Positions 8,084 to 19,355 of a stretch of DNA of 64,000 bases are shown one piece after another. The position numbers and the translations under genes were made by a program. The stretch covers positions 334,722 through 398,721 of the forward strand of contig NZ_JACHUZ010000011.1 in NCBI RefSeq assembly GCF_019903425.1, written 5' to 3'. The notes under the pieces were generated by a model. The model saw nothing but the letters and a program-made list of their open reading frames with translations. It was not told the origin of the DNA and ran no database searches. The stretch's first letter is position 1, and each line of letters opens with the position of its first letter. Source of the stretch: Vreelandella halophila (GTDB taxonomy: Bacteria; Pseudomonadota; Gammaproteobacteria; Pseudomonadales; Oleiphilaceae).

Positions 8084-8946
8084 CTTCCTTCCAGATGGGG
8101 CGCGGAGGCGTCCCTGTTCAGAAGGCGGAACGGTGTTTCGCTGCGGTTGCGCTCCCAGGTGAGGATACCGGTTCCGGGAATGAAGAACGGCTTCTTGAAC
8201 TGGGTGTCCACCGTAACCGCCTCCAGTGGCCCATCCGCCTTTTCCATCAGTGCCAGGCAGTGCGCCTTGCTCCACATGCCGTGGGCAATATTGCGCGGGA
8301 AGCCGAACGCCTTAGCCGAAAGCGGGTGCAGGTGGATCGGGTTCATATCCCCGGAGACCCGACCGTAACGGTAACCGATATTGCCGGGAGCCTGGACCGT
8401 TGCCTGCCCGGAAAGCATCTGAGGCGCTTCGGGAGTCTGTTTTTTGCCGCTTTTTCCGCCGCTCTCGGTAGGCTGGCGGTAGAGCAGGGTGCTGTATTCC
8501 TTCCAGATGACATGCCCGGAAGAACTGGCTTCTGTCAGGATGTCGAACTCGAGGCCGCGATCGGTGTCCGTGGCGTTGGCGATCCGCGCCTGGAGCTCGA
8601 GGGTCTCTCCCTGGCGTATCGCCCGCTGTTGTTCGATGCGGTTGCCGATGTGCACCAGCCCCATCAGGGGCAGGGGGAAGGCGGCATCGGTCATCAGCCG
8701 GATGTGCAGCGGAAAGGCCAGAATGTGCGGCCAGGTGATCGGGCACAGGCTGCTGGTCATGAAGCCACAGACCTCGCGGTAACGGCGCAGCTCAGCGGTG
8801 TCGGTGCGCACCCCCTCAATGTCGGCACTGAGCTCGGGTATGTCGGCTGCGCAGTGGCGGCCACCCTTGCTGCTGGCCAACAGGGCTTTGCCGTACATGG
8901 GCAGCAGCGCGGGGCCGCTGAAACGGTAATGGGCTGTCTGGTTCAT
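8068..8946 (-). CDS. MaoC-like hot-dog dehydratase/hydratase
   Basis: This 292-residue protein probably hydrates or dehydrates an acyl-CoA (enoyl-CoA hydratase 2/MaoC family). The second half holds the active hot-dog fold: RVSGDMNPIHLHPLSAKAFG carries the hydratase-2 motif with Asp and His, followed by RNIAHGMWSKA. The N-terminal half looks like a second, degenerate hot dog (LMGLVHIGNRIEQQRAIRQG). ATG 8946 (MNQTAHYRFSGP) is chosen because the family begins near here; the 46 extra upstream codons lie in the shared promoter region. It is divergent from an AraC-type regulator, which likely controls it. Lipid or polyhydroxyalkanoate substrates are an inference. Confidence 0.82.
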   Translation of the reverse strand: MNQTAHYRFSGPALLPMYGKALLASSKGGRHCAADIPELSADIEGVRTDTAELRRYREVCGFMTSSLCPITWPHILAFPLHIRLMTDAAFPLPLMGLVHIGNRIEQQRAIRQGETLELQARIANATDTDRGLEFDILTEASSSGHVIWKEYSTLLYRQPTESGGKSGKKQTPEAPQMLSGQATVQAPGNIGYRYGRVSGDMNPIHLHPLSAKAFGFPRNIAHGMWSKAHCLALMEKADGPLEAVTVDTQFKKPFFIPGTGILTWERNRSETPFRLLNRDASAPHLEGSLSRG

Positions 8947-9120
8947 AAGCGTCCGGTTTGTGTCTAGACTGAGAGTTGAGTCACAGGTGGATGTCATTTG
9001 GGCCAACCGCCCTGTATGATGCCACGAAGAATGCACACGGGCTGTGACAGCGTCAATTGCGCAATGTCCGGCGCTGCACGGCACTCAGGTCAAAACAACA
9101 ACAGGCCGGGAAACGACAGT

Positions 9121-10152
9121 ATGCAGGAACAGAGGGATTCAGGGGTCCTGTTTCGTCTGGTTTACCAGGCGATGCAGCGGGCCGGAGTCGATACCGACAC
9201 CATATTCCGTCGCCTGGGGGTGGACGAGAATTACCTCCAGCGGGAAAACCTGAGGACGCCGCACGCGGCCCAGGTACTGTTCTGGCAGGTGGTGGAGGAT
9301 GTCACCGGGGATCCGGATATTGGCCTGCACCTGGGTCTGCATGTGCCCACCTACAAGGGGCAGGTTCTGGAATACCTGTTCCTGTCCAGCCCCACTTTCG
9401 GTGATGGGCTGAGACGGGCCAAGAACTACCAGCGTCTGCTCACCGACGCCGCGGACCTGGAGCTCCACGAGGGCGGGGGCGAGGACTGCTACCTGGTGCT
9501 CAACGCCGCCGCCGAGGAGATCCGACGCATCGGGCATTTCTCGGAGTGCTTTGTCCAGGGGGTGCTGACGTTCTTTGATTCGGTCACCGACGGGGAGTTC
9601 CGGCCCACCGCCGTTCATTTCGAGCACGAGCGCACCCAGGGCCAGGAGAGGGTGGCCGAGATCCTGGGCTGCCCGGTGAGCTTCGGACAGGGCCAGACGC
9701 GGCTGTACTTCCCGCCGAGCCTGCTTGAGCACCCCTCGCCACACCACGAGCCGGGGCTTCTGGCACTGCATGAGCGTTTTGCCAGCGAGCAGGTCGCCGA
9801 GCTTGAGAAGCAGGATATTGTCGGGGATGTTGAGCGGCTTGTAGCCGAACAGCTGGACTCGGGAGAGGTCACCCTGGACGCGGTGGCCAGCCGTCTCAAC
9901 ATGAAACCACGCACCCTGCGTACACGCCTGACCGAGGCCAACACGTCCTTCAACCAGGTGGTTTCCCAGTTCCGTTATCGGCTGGCGTGCCGGCTTCTCG
10001 CCGCCACGGACGAGTCCATTGACGAGATTGTCTATCTCACCGGCTTCTCCGAGCCCAGTACCTTCTACCGTGCGTTCAAGCGCTGGTCCGGCATGACCCC
10101 GATTGAGTACCGGCGCCGCTCCGCGGAGCACGATGAGGAAATGGCCAGCTGA
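9121..10152 (+). CDS. AraC-family regulator (OruR/ArgR-like ligand domain + HTH)
   Basis: This 343-residue transcription factor has an N-terminal Arabinose_bd-type domain (about residues 15 to 200, LFRLVYQAMQRAGVDTDTIF, DPDIGLHLG) and a C-terminal double HTH (VTLDAVASRLNMKPRTLRTR, then GFSEPSTFYRAFKRWSGMTP). This layout is common among regulators of lipid and amino-acid catabolism in Pseudomonas relatives. ATG 9121 gives the usual N-terminus; the frame is open 41 codons further upstream into the intergenic region. It is divergent from the MaoC-like gene, the most likely target. The ligand is unknown. Confidence 0.88.
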   Translation: MQEQRDSGVLFRLVYQAMQRAGVDTDTIFRRLGVDENYLQRENLRTPHAAQVLFWQVVEDVTGDPDIGLHLGLHVPTYKGQVLEYLFLSSPTFGDGLRRAKNYQRLLTDAADLELHEGGGEDCYLVLNAAAEEIRRIGHFSECFVQGVLTFFDSVTDGEFRPTAVHFEHERTQGQERVAEILGCPVSFGQGQTRLYFPPSLLEHPSPHHEPGLLALHERFASEQVAELEKQDIVGDVERLVAEQLDSGEVTLDAVASRLNMKPRTLRTRLTEANTSFNQVVSQFRYRLACRLLAATDESIDEIVYLTGFSEPSTFYRAFKRWSGMTPIEYRRRSAEHDEEMAS

Positions 10153-10238
10153 GCCTCTCTTTTGCGGGAGCTGTCACAATGTCGTCACCTCCCGCCGGCA
10201 TACTGACCGGGAAACTGAACAGTGACCGGGAGGCGGCC

Positions 10239-10328
10239 ATGCGCGAATACGAGGAGGAACTGCTGGAACTCAGCCTGCAGGACGAGGAAGGGGAGGATGC
10301 CGAATGCGACGACGGCATCGACCTCTGA
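10239..10328 (+). CDS. Possible very small acidic protein (29 aa)
   Basis: ATG 10239 opens a 29-codon frame (MREYEEELLELSLQDEEGED...) ending at TGA 10328, with GGGAGG correctly spaced upstream. The same frame also reaches ATG 10179, giving 49 residues. The product is strongly acidic and probably helical, with no recognisable family. It lies in the gap between two AraC-type genes and ends 1 base before the end of the convergent one. The good ribosome site is the main support; the frame may be chance. Confidence 0.35.
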   Translation: MREYEEELLELSLQDEEGEDAECDDGIDL

Positions 10329-10329
10329 C

Positions 10330-11373
10330 TCAGCGGGCCATTCCGTACCGGCGCCGGTACCGCCCTGGGCTGCACCCGTACCACCGCCGGAATGCCCCGT
10401 GGAAGGCGCTCGGGTTCGCGAACCCGACCAGTGATGCGATGTCCGAGAACGACAGCGGCGTGCCGCGCACATAGTCCTCGGCCAGCTCTCGTCGGGTACG
10501 GTCGAGCAGGGAGCGGTAGGTCATGCCTTCCTGTTCCAGAGCCCGCCTCAGCCCCCATTCCGTGGTACCCAGCGCCAGCGCCACAGCGTGCATGCTGGGC
10601 GGCGTTGAGCCCATACGCCGGGCGATGGCCTCGCGGACCCTTTCGATGGTGCTCTGCCCCCAGATCAGTCTCTGGCGTTCCGTGTCGCAGTGCTGACACA
10701 GCTCCTGATGGAGGGCCTGCTGGGCCAGCCGGTTGCGCTGTGCGGCGGTGTCCGGGGGCAGCTCAATACGGTTCTGCGGTGCGTCAAACTGCACCGGGCA
10801 CTGGAACCATTGGGTATGGGGCAGGCTGTCGGTCGGCCCGGCGTATTCAATGGTGACCGCTGAGGGAACCATGTCCGGCCCACCGAGTTCCCGCAGCAGC
10901 GCGACCCATCCGGCCAGGATTGAATCCACCACAAAGCAGTTGTAGCGGTTATAGGGACTGATGGAGTAGAACACCGCATGGAGCCCGCCATCAGCGGTGC
11001 GGGTGGTGTGTGACTGGCCACGGCTGTTCGTGCTCATCAGCCGTTCATAGCGCACCAGGGTCTCCAGGGCCTCCCCCAGTGAGGGCGCACTGGCGGCCGC
11101 CATGCCGGCCAGCCCCAGATCCGTCATGCGGGTATGGCGCCCGAAATCGAGCCCCAGGGCCGTGTCCCCGGTCATCTGGATGGCGGCATGGCCCATGCGC
11201 ATGAATCGGGGAATACTGATGCGTGCGCCAGGCGTATTCAAAAGCCGGCGGGAAACCCGGTAACGCGCCAGCCATGGCCCCGGGTCGTGGCCGCGACTTC
11301 GCAGGGTGCGGGCCATGACAGCAACATGGTTGACGCTGATATCGCCCAGCCGATTGGGGCGGCTACTGACCAT
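10330..11373 (-). CDS. AraC-family regulator next to fadH
   Basis: This 347-residue regulator belongs to the same class as the one at 9121 but is not a close copy. The N-terminal ligand domain runs from about residue 20 to 210 (MARTLRSRGHDPGPWLARYR, GDTALGLDFGRHTRMTDLG). The C-terminal HTH domain includes MHAVALALGTTEWGLRRALE and LVGFANPSAFHGAFRRWYGC. ATG 11373 is preferred over the longer frame from 11484, which would run across the whole intergenic region. It is transcribed divergently from the dienoyl-CoA reductase gene, with 95 bases between starts. Control of fadH by an acyl-CoA or fatty acid is a reasonable inference. Confidence 0.86.
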   Translation of the reverse strand: MVSSRPNRLGDISVNHVAVMARTLRSRGHDPGPWLARYRVSRRLLNTPGARISIPRFMRMGHAAIQMTGDTALGLDFGRHTRMTDLGLAGMAAASAPSLGEALETLVRYERLMSTNSRGQSHTTRTADGGLHAVFYSISPYNRYNCFVVDSILAGWVALLRELGGPDMVPSAVTIEYAGPTDSLPHTQWFQCPVQFDAPQNRIELPPDTAAQRNRLAQQALHQELCQHCDTERQRLIWGQSTIERVREAIARRMGSTPPSMHAVALALGTTEWGLRRALEQEGMTYRSLLDRTRRELAEDYVRGTPLSFSDIASLVGFANPSAFHGAFRRWYGCSPGRYRRRYGMAR

Positions 11374-11438
11374 AAAACCAATCCGGAAATAATTCAAACC
11401 AAGGTGACCGTATTGTAGCACCCAAGCCAGGCGGGTAA

Positions 11439-13514
<2,076 letters not shown>

Positions 13515-13595
13515 ATCGGTGATTCCCGTGGTCGGCCGTGATCCGGTAGACTGTGGATCTGTTACCCACGGGCTACCGGCGGATTAAGGCGGTTC

Positions 13596-14480
13596 ATGGA
13601 GACCTTCAAGAACATCGGCGTGATCGGACGTATGGGCAGTGTCAAGGTTGTCGAGACACTGCGTCGGCTCAAGGCCTACCTCATCGAGAACGATTACCAG
13701 GTGGTGCTTGAGGCCGACACCGCCTCTATGCTGCCCGGGCACGGCCTGCAGGTGGCCAGCAAGAAGCTGATTGGCGAGATCTGCGATCTTGCCATCGTGG
13801 TGGGTGGTGACGGCAGCCTTCTGGGCGCCGTGCGGGATCTGGCCAAGTCGAGCATTCCCATCCTCGGGGTCAACCGCGGGCGGCTTGGCTTTCTCACCGA
13901 TATCTCCCCGGATGAGCTCGAAACCCGGCTGAACGCCGTCCTGGAAGGGGATTATATCCAGGAGCGGCGCTTCATGCTCGACACCGAGATCAAGCGCAAC
14001 GGCGAGCCCACCGGTTTCGGCACGGCACTCAATGATGTGGTGCTGCATCCGGGGCGCTCCACCCGCATGATCGGTTTCGACCTCTACATCGAGGGGCAGT
14101 TCGTCTACAGCCAGCGCTCCGACGGTCTGATCGTCTCAACGCCCACGGGATCCACGGCCTACGCGCTGTCCGGAGGCGGGCCCATCATGCATCCGAAGCT
14201 GGATGCCATCGTCCTGGTGCCGATGTTTCCGCATACCCTGAGCAGTCGGCCGATCGTCGTGGACGGCAACAGCGAGATCAAGCTGATCATCGACGAGGCG
14301 AACGAGTCCTGGCCCCAGGTCAGCTGCGATGGCCAGAAGGAGCTCTCCTGCGGGCCCGGTGATGCCATCTCCATCGCCAAGCGTCCCTTCCGCCTGAACC
14401 TGATCCACCCCAGCGATCACAACTTCTACGCGACCTGCCGCGAGAAGCTGGGCTGGGCCAGCACCATTGCGGCAAGCTGA
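13596..14480 (+). CDS. nadK: NAD kinase
   Basis: This 294-residue enzyme phosphorylates NAD+ to NADP+ in the cytoplasm. The diagnostic GGDG motif is residues 70 to 73 (VVGGDGSLLGAVRDLA), followed by GVNRGRLGFLTDI, LNDVVLHPG and the substrate-binding SDGLIVSTPTGSTAYALSGG. Length matches the family. It is followed 11 bases later by a metallophosphatase gene, an order also known from other gammaproteobacteria. Its product supplies the cofactor that FadH next door consumes, though a regulatory link is only conjecture. Confidence 0.96.
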   Translation: METFKNIGVIGRMGSVKVVETLRRLKAYLIENDYQVVLEADTASMLPGHGLQVASKKLIGEICDLAIVVGGDGSLLGAVRDLAKSSIPILGVNRGRLGFLTDISPDELETRLNAVLEGDYIQERRFMLDTEIKRNGEPTGFGTALNDVVLHPGRSTRMIGFDLYIEGQFVYSQRSDGLIVSTPTGSTAYALSGGGPIMHPKLDAIVLVPMFPHTLSSRPIVVDGNSEIKLIIDEANESWPQVSCDGQKELSCGPGDAISIAKRPFRLNLIHPSDHNFYATCREKLGWASTIAAS

Positions 14481-14491
14481 ATGGGGCACTC

Positions 14492-15460
14492 ATGAAGCGC
14501 TCGCAGGGCTACGACATCATCGGCGATATCCATGGCTGTGCGCTGACGCTGGAGCGGCTGCTGGAGCAGATGGGTTACCGCAAACGGCAGGGTGTTTACG
14601 AGCACCCTTCGCGCATGGCCGTCTTCCTGGGGGACATCATTGATCGGGGCCCACGTATCCGCGAGGCCCTGCACCTGGTGCGGGACATGGTGGATCGTGG
14701 CTCCGCGCTGATCGTGATGGGCAACCATGAATACAATGCGCTGGGCTACTGCACCCTGGCGCGCCCCGGCAGCGGGCGCCGGCATGTGCGGGAGCACAAC
14801 GAGCGGCATAACCGCCTGATCCGGGCGACGCTTGAGCAGTTCGAGCACTACGACAACGAGTGGCACGATTTCCTGGACTGGTTCTATGAGCTGCCGCTGT
14901 TCCTGGAACGGGATGGCTTCCGGGTGGTCCACGCCTGCTGGGACGAGCACCTGATCCGCCAGTTCGAACAGATGCACCCCGATGGCTGCATCAACGAGGA
15001 CTTTCTGCACGCCTCCATGGCGCCGCATTCCTTTGCCGGCCGGGTGATGGACCGGCTGCTGAGGGGGACGGCCATGAAGCTGCCGGATGATCGGATCATG
15101 ACTGGCCGTGATGGCTTCCAGCGTCAGTTTTTCCGGACCAAGTTCTGGGCCGGAGAGGCGGAAACCTATGGCGATATCGTGTTCCAGCCGGACCCACTGC
15201 CCAGGGATGTGGCGGAGAAGCCACTGGACCCGGAGGATTCGGAGCGACTGCTCAGCTACGACGAGGCTGAGCCCCCGGTTTTCGTCGGCCACTACTGGCT
15301 TGAGGGGGTTCCCGAACCCATCACTCCCAATGTGGCCTGCCTTGACTACAGCGCGGTCAAGTACGGGCGCATGGTGGCCTATCGCCTGGATGACGAGGCG
15401 TACCTGGACCCGGATCATTTCGTCTGGGTGGAAGTGAACCGTTCGGAGCAGGACACATGA
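14492..15460 (+). CDS. Calcineurin-like metallophosphatase (ApaH/PrpE-like)
   Basis: This 322-residue protein has the full metallophosphoesterase signature: GDIHGCALTLERLLEQMGY, FLGDIIDRGP, MGNHEYNAL, and later HACWDEH and VGHYW. It resembles symmetric diadenosine tetraphosphatase and PrpE-type enzymes, which hydrolyse dinucleoside polyphosphates or phosphoproteins, but it is longer than ApaH. Substrate cannot be named from sequence. It sits in a tight run nadK - this gene - rhomboid - yeaC. Its stop overlaps the next start (ATGA), which indicates translational coupling. Confidence 0.85.
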   Translation: MKRSQGYDIIGDIHGCALTLERLLEQMGYRKRQGVYEHPSRMAVFLGDIIDRGPRIREALHLVRDMVDRGSALIVMGNHEYNALGYCTLARPGSGRRHVREHNERHNRLIRATLEQFEHYDNEWHDFLDWFYELPLFLERDGFRVVHACWDEHLIRQFEQMHPDGCINEDFLHASMAPHSFAGRVMDRLLRGTAMKLPDDRIMTGRDGFQRQFFRTKFWAGEAETYGDIVFQPDPLPRDVAEKPLDPEDSERLLSYDEAEPPVFVGHYWLEGVPEPITPNVACLDYSAVKYGRMVAYRLDDEAYLDPDHFVWVEVNRSEQDT

Positions 15461-16332
15461 TCCGGATTGCGGCCATCCCGGAACGGGTCGATCTGCAGCC
15501 GTTCAGCCGCTGGCTGGATTCCCAGGGCGTGACCCACGTGATTGAGCACGACGAGGGTCACCAGGTGCTGTTCATCGAGGGGGAGCAGCTCCGCCAGCCG
15601 GTCACGGAAGCACTGTCGCGCTACCTGGACGATCCCCGGCATACCGGAGCCCCGGAAGGGTTCAGCCAGCCACGCCAGCGTCGGGTGGTGGCGGGTCACT
15701 GGCAGGCGGGCCCCAAGGATGCCCCGTTCACTTTTGCCCTGATCGTGGCCGCCGCCCTGATCGCCTGGATGACCGCATTCGGTGGCCGGGAACAGCTGAT
15801 GGTACTGCTGACCATTGTTAACCCCTATGAATGGCCAGTAGGCAGTTTTGACCAGCGAATCCAGGCCCTCGCCGGGACCCTTGGTAACCTGCAGCTCTGG
15901 CGTCTTCTGACCCCGGACCTTCTGCATTTCAGCCTGATGCACCTGATCTTCAATGGGGTGATGCTCTGGTTCCTCGGCAGCCAGATTGAGGCGCTGGATG
16001 GCCGGCGCCATATGGTGGCGCTGGTACTGGTGACCTCCCTGGGCGGCAATATTCCCCAGTTCCTTATGTCAGGGCCGCTGTTCGGTGGCCTTTCCGGTGT
16101 CGTTTACGGCGTATTGGGTTACGTCTGGCTGCGTAACCAGTGGCGACCCCAGTTCCAGTTCCCTCCGGCATTGATGACAGTGGCCGTCGTGTGGCTGCTG
16201 ATCGGTTTTACACCGCTGACCGAGGCCCTGCTGGGAGCCAGCATGGCGAATGCGGCCCATCTGGGCGGGCTGCTCAGTGGCCTGGGCTATGGCCTGGTGC
16301 GGTCGGCGAATGATATGAGGAGAAGACGATGA
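15457..16332 (+). CDS. Rhomboid-family intramembrane serine protease
   Basis: This 291-residue protein cleaves membrane proteins within the bilayer. A cytoplasmic N-terminal domain of about 95 residues precedes six hydrophobic helices. The active-site serine lies in GGLSGVVYGVLGY and the catalytic His in ANAAHLGGLLSGLGYG; the HFSLMHLIFNGVMLWFLG segment is the L1/TM2 region. The layout resembles E. coli GlpG, including the soluble N-terminal domain. It overlaps the metallophosphatase stop and the yeaC start, so the three genes are co-translated. Substrates are unknown. Confidence 0.93.
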   Translation: MIRIAAIPERVDLQPFSRWLDSQGVTHVIEHDEGHQVLFIEGEQLRQPVTEALSRYLDDPRHTGAPEGFSQPRQRRVVAGHWQAGPKDAPFTFALIVAAALIAWMTAFGGREQLMVLLTIVNPYEWPVGSFDQRIQALAGTLGNLQLWRLLTPDLLHFSLMHLIFNGVMLWFLGSQIEALDGRRHMVALVLVTSLGGNIPQFLMSGPLFGGLSGVVYGVLGYVWLRNQWRPQFQFPPALMTVAVVWLLIGFTPLTEALLGASMANAAHLGGLLSGLGYGLVRSANDMRRRR

Positions 16333-16577
16333 CCTATGAAGAGTTGATCCGACAGCTCGACCCGCGCATCTATCAACGCCTGCGCGAATCCCTGCAACTG
16401 GGGAAGTGGCCTGACGGCACGCCCCTTAGCGAGGAACAGAAGCGCATCTGCATGGAAGCCATCATCTGGTACGAGAACGAGCACGGCATTCCCGAGGAGG
16501 AGCGGACCGGCACCATCGAGCGGCCGGATTCCGGCAAGGGCGATGGCGGTGTGCAGGTTCACGATACCCGCCACTGA
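16329..16577 (+). CDS. YeaC-family (DUF1315) small protein
   Basis: This 82-residue protein matches the DUF1315/YeaC family: MTYEELIRQLDPRIYQRLRE, then LGKWPDGTPLSEEQK and EAIIWYENEHGIPEEE. The family is small, cytosolic and of unknown function. The ATG overlaps the rhomboid stop (ATGA), and AGGAGAAG lies just upstream. The gene ends 46 bases before pepN. The last 20 residues are variable in the family. Confidence 0.85.
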   Translation: MTYEELIRQLDPRIYQRLRESLQLGKWPDGTPLSEEQKRICMEAIIWYENEHGIPEEERTGTIERPDSGKGDGGVQVHDTRH

Positions 16578-16623
16578 TTCCGCGCTGCAGCGACAGAACC
16601 CACCTACAACAAGAGTGTCCGTC

Positions 16624-19248
16624 ATGAGAGCAGAGCAACCCCAGGCCGTTCACCTGGCGGATTACCAGGTGCCCGCCTTTCTCATTGATCACGTCGATCT
16701 GCGTATCGAACTGTTCGAGGAGTGTGCCCTGGTTCATTCGCGCCTGACCGTCCGCCGCAACCCGGAGGGTGAGTCGGAAGCGCGGGATCTGGTCCTGCAC
16801 GGCGAAGAGCTTGGGCTGGAATCGCTGATGCTCGACGGCCGTCCGGTCGAGAACCATCGCGTTGATGAGGGCTCCCTGACCGTGCCCAGTGTGCCGGACC
16901 ATTTCCATCTGGATGTGACCACGCGCATCCATCCCCGGGACAATACGCGGCTGGAAGGCCTCTATCAGTCCTCCGGGATGTTCTGTACCCAGTGTGAGGC
17001 GGAAGGCTTCCGCCGCATCACTTGGTTCCTGGACCGGCCGGACGTGATGGCCTGCTACCGCACCCGCATCGAGGCGGACCAGAAGGCGTATCCGGTGCTG
17101 CTCGCCAACGGCAATCCGGTTGACTGGGGGGAGCTGGAAGACGGCAGGCACCAGGTCACCTGGGAGGACCCGTATCCCAAGCCCAGCTACCTGTTCGCCA
17201 TGGTGGCCGGGGATCTGGTGGAAAAGCGCGACGAGTTCGTGACCGGGTCCGGGCGCACCATTGATCTTCGCATGTACGTGGAGGCTCGCAACGAGGCCAA
17301 GTGCGAGCATGCCCTGGCGTCGCTGAAAAAGGCCATGGCCTGGGACGAGGCGATCTATGGCCGCGAGTACGACCTGGACATCTTCATGGTCGTGGCGGTG
17401 GACGATTTCAACATGGGGGCCATGGAGAACAAGGGCCTCAACATCTTCAATTCCTCCTGCGTGCTCGCCAGCCCGGAAACCGCCACCGATGCCGCCTATG
17501 ACCGCATCGAGAGCATTGTTGCCCATGAGTACTTCCACAACTGGTCGGGCAACCGGGTAACGTGCCGGGACTGGTTCCAGCTCAGTCTCAAGGAGGGCTT
17601 CACCGTCTTCCGGGACAACCAGTTCTCCGCGGACATGGGCTCACCCACGGTGCAGCGCATCGATCACGTGAACATGCTGCGCACCGCCCAGTTCGCCGAG
17701 GACGCCGGCCCCATGGCCCATCCGGTGCGGCCGGACTCCTACATCGAGATCGCCAACTTCTACACCCTGACAGTCTACGAGAAAGGCGCGGAAGTGGTGC
17801 GGATGATCCACACCCTGCTGGGGCCGGACATGTTCCGCGAGGGCAGTGACCTCTACTTTGCTCGCCATGACGGCCAGGCAGTGACCACGGATGATTTCGT
17901 GAGAGCCATGGAGGACGCCAGCAGCCGTGACCTGACCCAGTTCCGGCGCTGGTATGAGCAGGCGGGGACGCCGGAGCTGCGCGTTACGGATACGTTCGAT
18001 GCTGAATCCGGAACCTATACACTGACAATCCGTCAGTCATGTCCTGAAACACCCGGGCAGAGCCGGAAGGAGCCGTTCCATATCCCGGTGCGCATGGGGC
18101 TGATCGGCAGTAACGGCGAGGCCCTGTCGCTGGATGCTGAGGCAAATACGGAAACCGTGCTCGAGCTGACCGGGAATGAGCACAGCTTCCAGTTCAGCGG
18201 GCTGAGCGAGCGCCCCGTGCCCTCACTGTTGCGGGGGTTCTCGGCACCGGTGAAGCTCGACTACCCCTGGACCCGGGATCAGCTCATGTTCCTGATGAGC
18301 CGGGATCCGGACGGATTCAACCGCTGGGATGCCGGGCAAAAGCTGGCGGTGGATGTGATCCTGTCGATCCAGCAGGGGCGCGACACGGAAGTGGACCCGC
18401 GGCTGATCGAGGCGTACCGGACACTGCTGACAACGCCGGGGCTGGATCGCGCCATGGTGGCCCGGATGCTGGCGCTTCCCTCAACGGCCTGGCTGATTGA
18501 GCTGAGCCATGAGGCGGATGTGGCTGCGATTGATGGCGCCCGCCATCAGGTGGAGCAGACCGTTGCCAGGGCATTGCGGGACGAACTCCTGCAGGTGCGG
18601 GCTGACCATCATCCGGGAGAAACCTACGCATTTGAACCCGGGCAGGTGGCTGCCCGGTCCGTGAGCAACAGCGCGCTGGCGCTGCTTACCAGCATCGGTG
18701 AGGAACAGGGCCGGGAGCAGGCGGTTGCCCAGTTTGAGCAGGCCGCCAATATGACGGACCGCCTGGCGGCTCTCAAGGCTCTGGTTGACTCGCCCTTCAG
18801 CCGGGAGCGTGAGGACGTTCTTGCACGCTTCCACGCGGACTGGCAGCACGATCCCCAGGTGGTGGAGCAGTGGTTTGCGGCCCAGTCAGGAAGCCCCTGG
18901 ATTGGAAGTGTGAACCGCGTCACAGAACTGCTGGAGCATCCCGCCTTCGATTGGAAAAACCCCAACAAGGTTCGTATGGTTATCGGCGTTTTCGCGGGCC
19001 GCAATCTGACGCATTTCCACAGCCCGGATGGCAGTGGGCACCGCTTCCTGGGTGAGCAGATCCGCAGGCTGGACGCCTTCAACCCACAGATCTCGGCACA
19101 GCTGGCTCAGCCGCTGACGCGGTGGCGCCAATACGCACCGCACCTGCGTGATTCCATGGCGGGTGTTCTGCGGGAGCTGCGGGATCTGCCGGATCTATCG
19201 CGGGATCTCTATGAGGTGGTTGCCAAGAGCCTGGGGGATGCGGGCTGA
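16624..19248 (+). CDS. pepN: Aminopeptidase N (M1 family)
   Basis: This 874-residue cytoplasmic zinc aminopeptidase finishes protein turnover by releasing N-terminal residues from peptides. The substrate-recognition motif GAMENKGLN and the zinc site HEYFH (His301, Glu302, His305) with Glu324 (LKEGFT) match E. coli PepN at nearly the same positions. The C-terminal part is the helical PepN-type superhelix. The longer frame from 16543 overlaps yeaC and is not family-like, so ATG 16624 (MRAEQPQAVHLADYQVPAFL) is used. Length agrees with the family. Confidence 0.96.
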   Translation: MRAEQPQAVHLADYQVPAFLIDHVDLRIELFEECALVHSRLTVRRNPEGESEARDLVLHGEELGLESLMLDGRPVENHRVDEGSLTVPSVPDHFHLDVTTRIHPRDNTRLEGLYQSSGMFCTQCEAEGFRRITWFLDRPDVMACYRTRIEADQKAYPVLLANGNPVDWGELEDGRHQVTWEDPYPKPSYLFAMVAGDLVEKRDEFVTGSGRTIDLRMYVEARNEAKCEHALASLKKAMAWDEAIYGREYDLDIFMVVAVDDFNMGAMENKGLNIFNSSCVLASPETATDAAYDRIESIVAHEYFHNWSGNRVTCRDWFQLSLKEGFTVFRDNQFSADMGSPTVQRIDHVNMLRTAQFAEDAGPMAHPVRPDSYIEIANFYTLTVYEKGAEVVRMIHTLLGPDMFREGSDLYFARHDGQAVTTDDFVRAMEDASSRDLTQFRRWYEQAGTPELRVTDTFDAESGTYTLTIRQSCPETPGQSRKEPFHIPVRMGLIGSNGEALSLDAEANTETVLELTGNEHSFQFSGLSERPVPSLLRGFSAPVKLDYPWTRDQLMFLMSRDPDGFNRWDAGQKLAVDVILSIQQGRDTEVDPRLIEAYRTLLTTPGLDRAMVARMLALPSTAWLIELSHEADVAAIDGARHQVEQTVARALRDELLQVRADHHPGETYAFEPGQVAARSVSNSALALLTSIGEEQGREQAVAQFEQAANMTDRLAALKALVDSPFSREREDVLARFHADWQHDPQVVEQWFAAQSGSPWIGSVNRVTELLEHPAFDWKNPNKVRMVIGVFAGRNLTHFHSPDGSGHRFLGEQIRRLDAFNPQISAQLAQPLTRWRQYAPHLRDSMAGVLRELRDLPDLSRDLYEVVAKSLGDAG

Positions 19249-19355
19249 GGCGCTTCTGAATGGACAAAACGGTGCCATCGTCTACGCTTTCGAAGAGTCG
19301 TGTCTGCATCCTGTGCCGCTGCTGCGGCCGGGAGTACAACAACAACAGGACCCCA

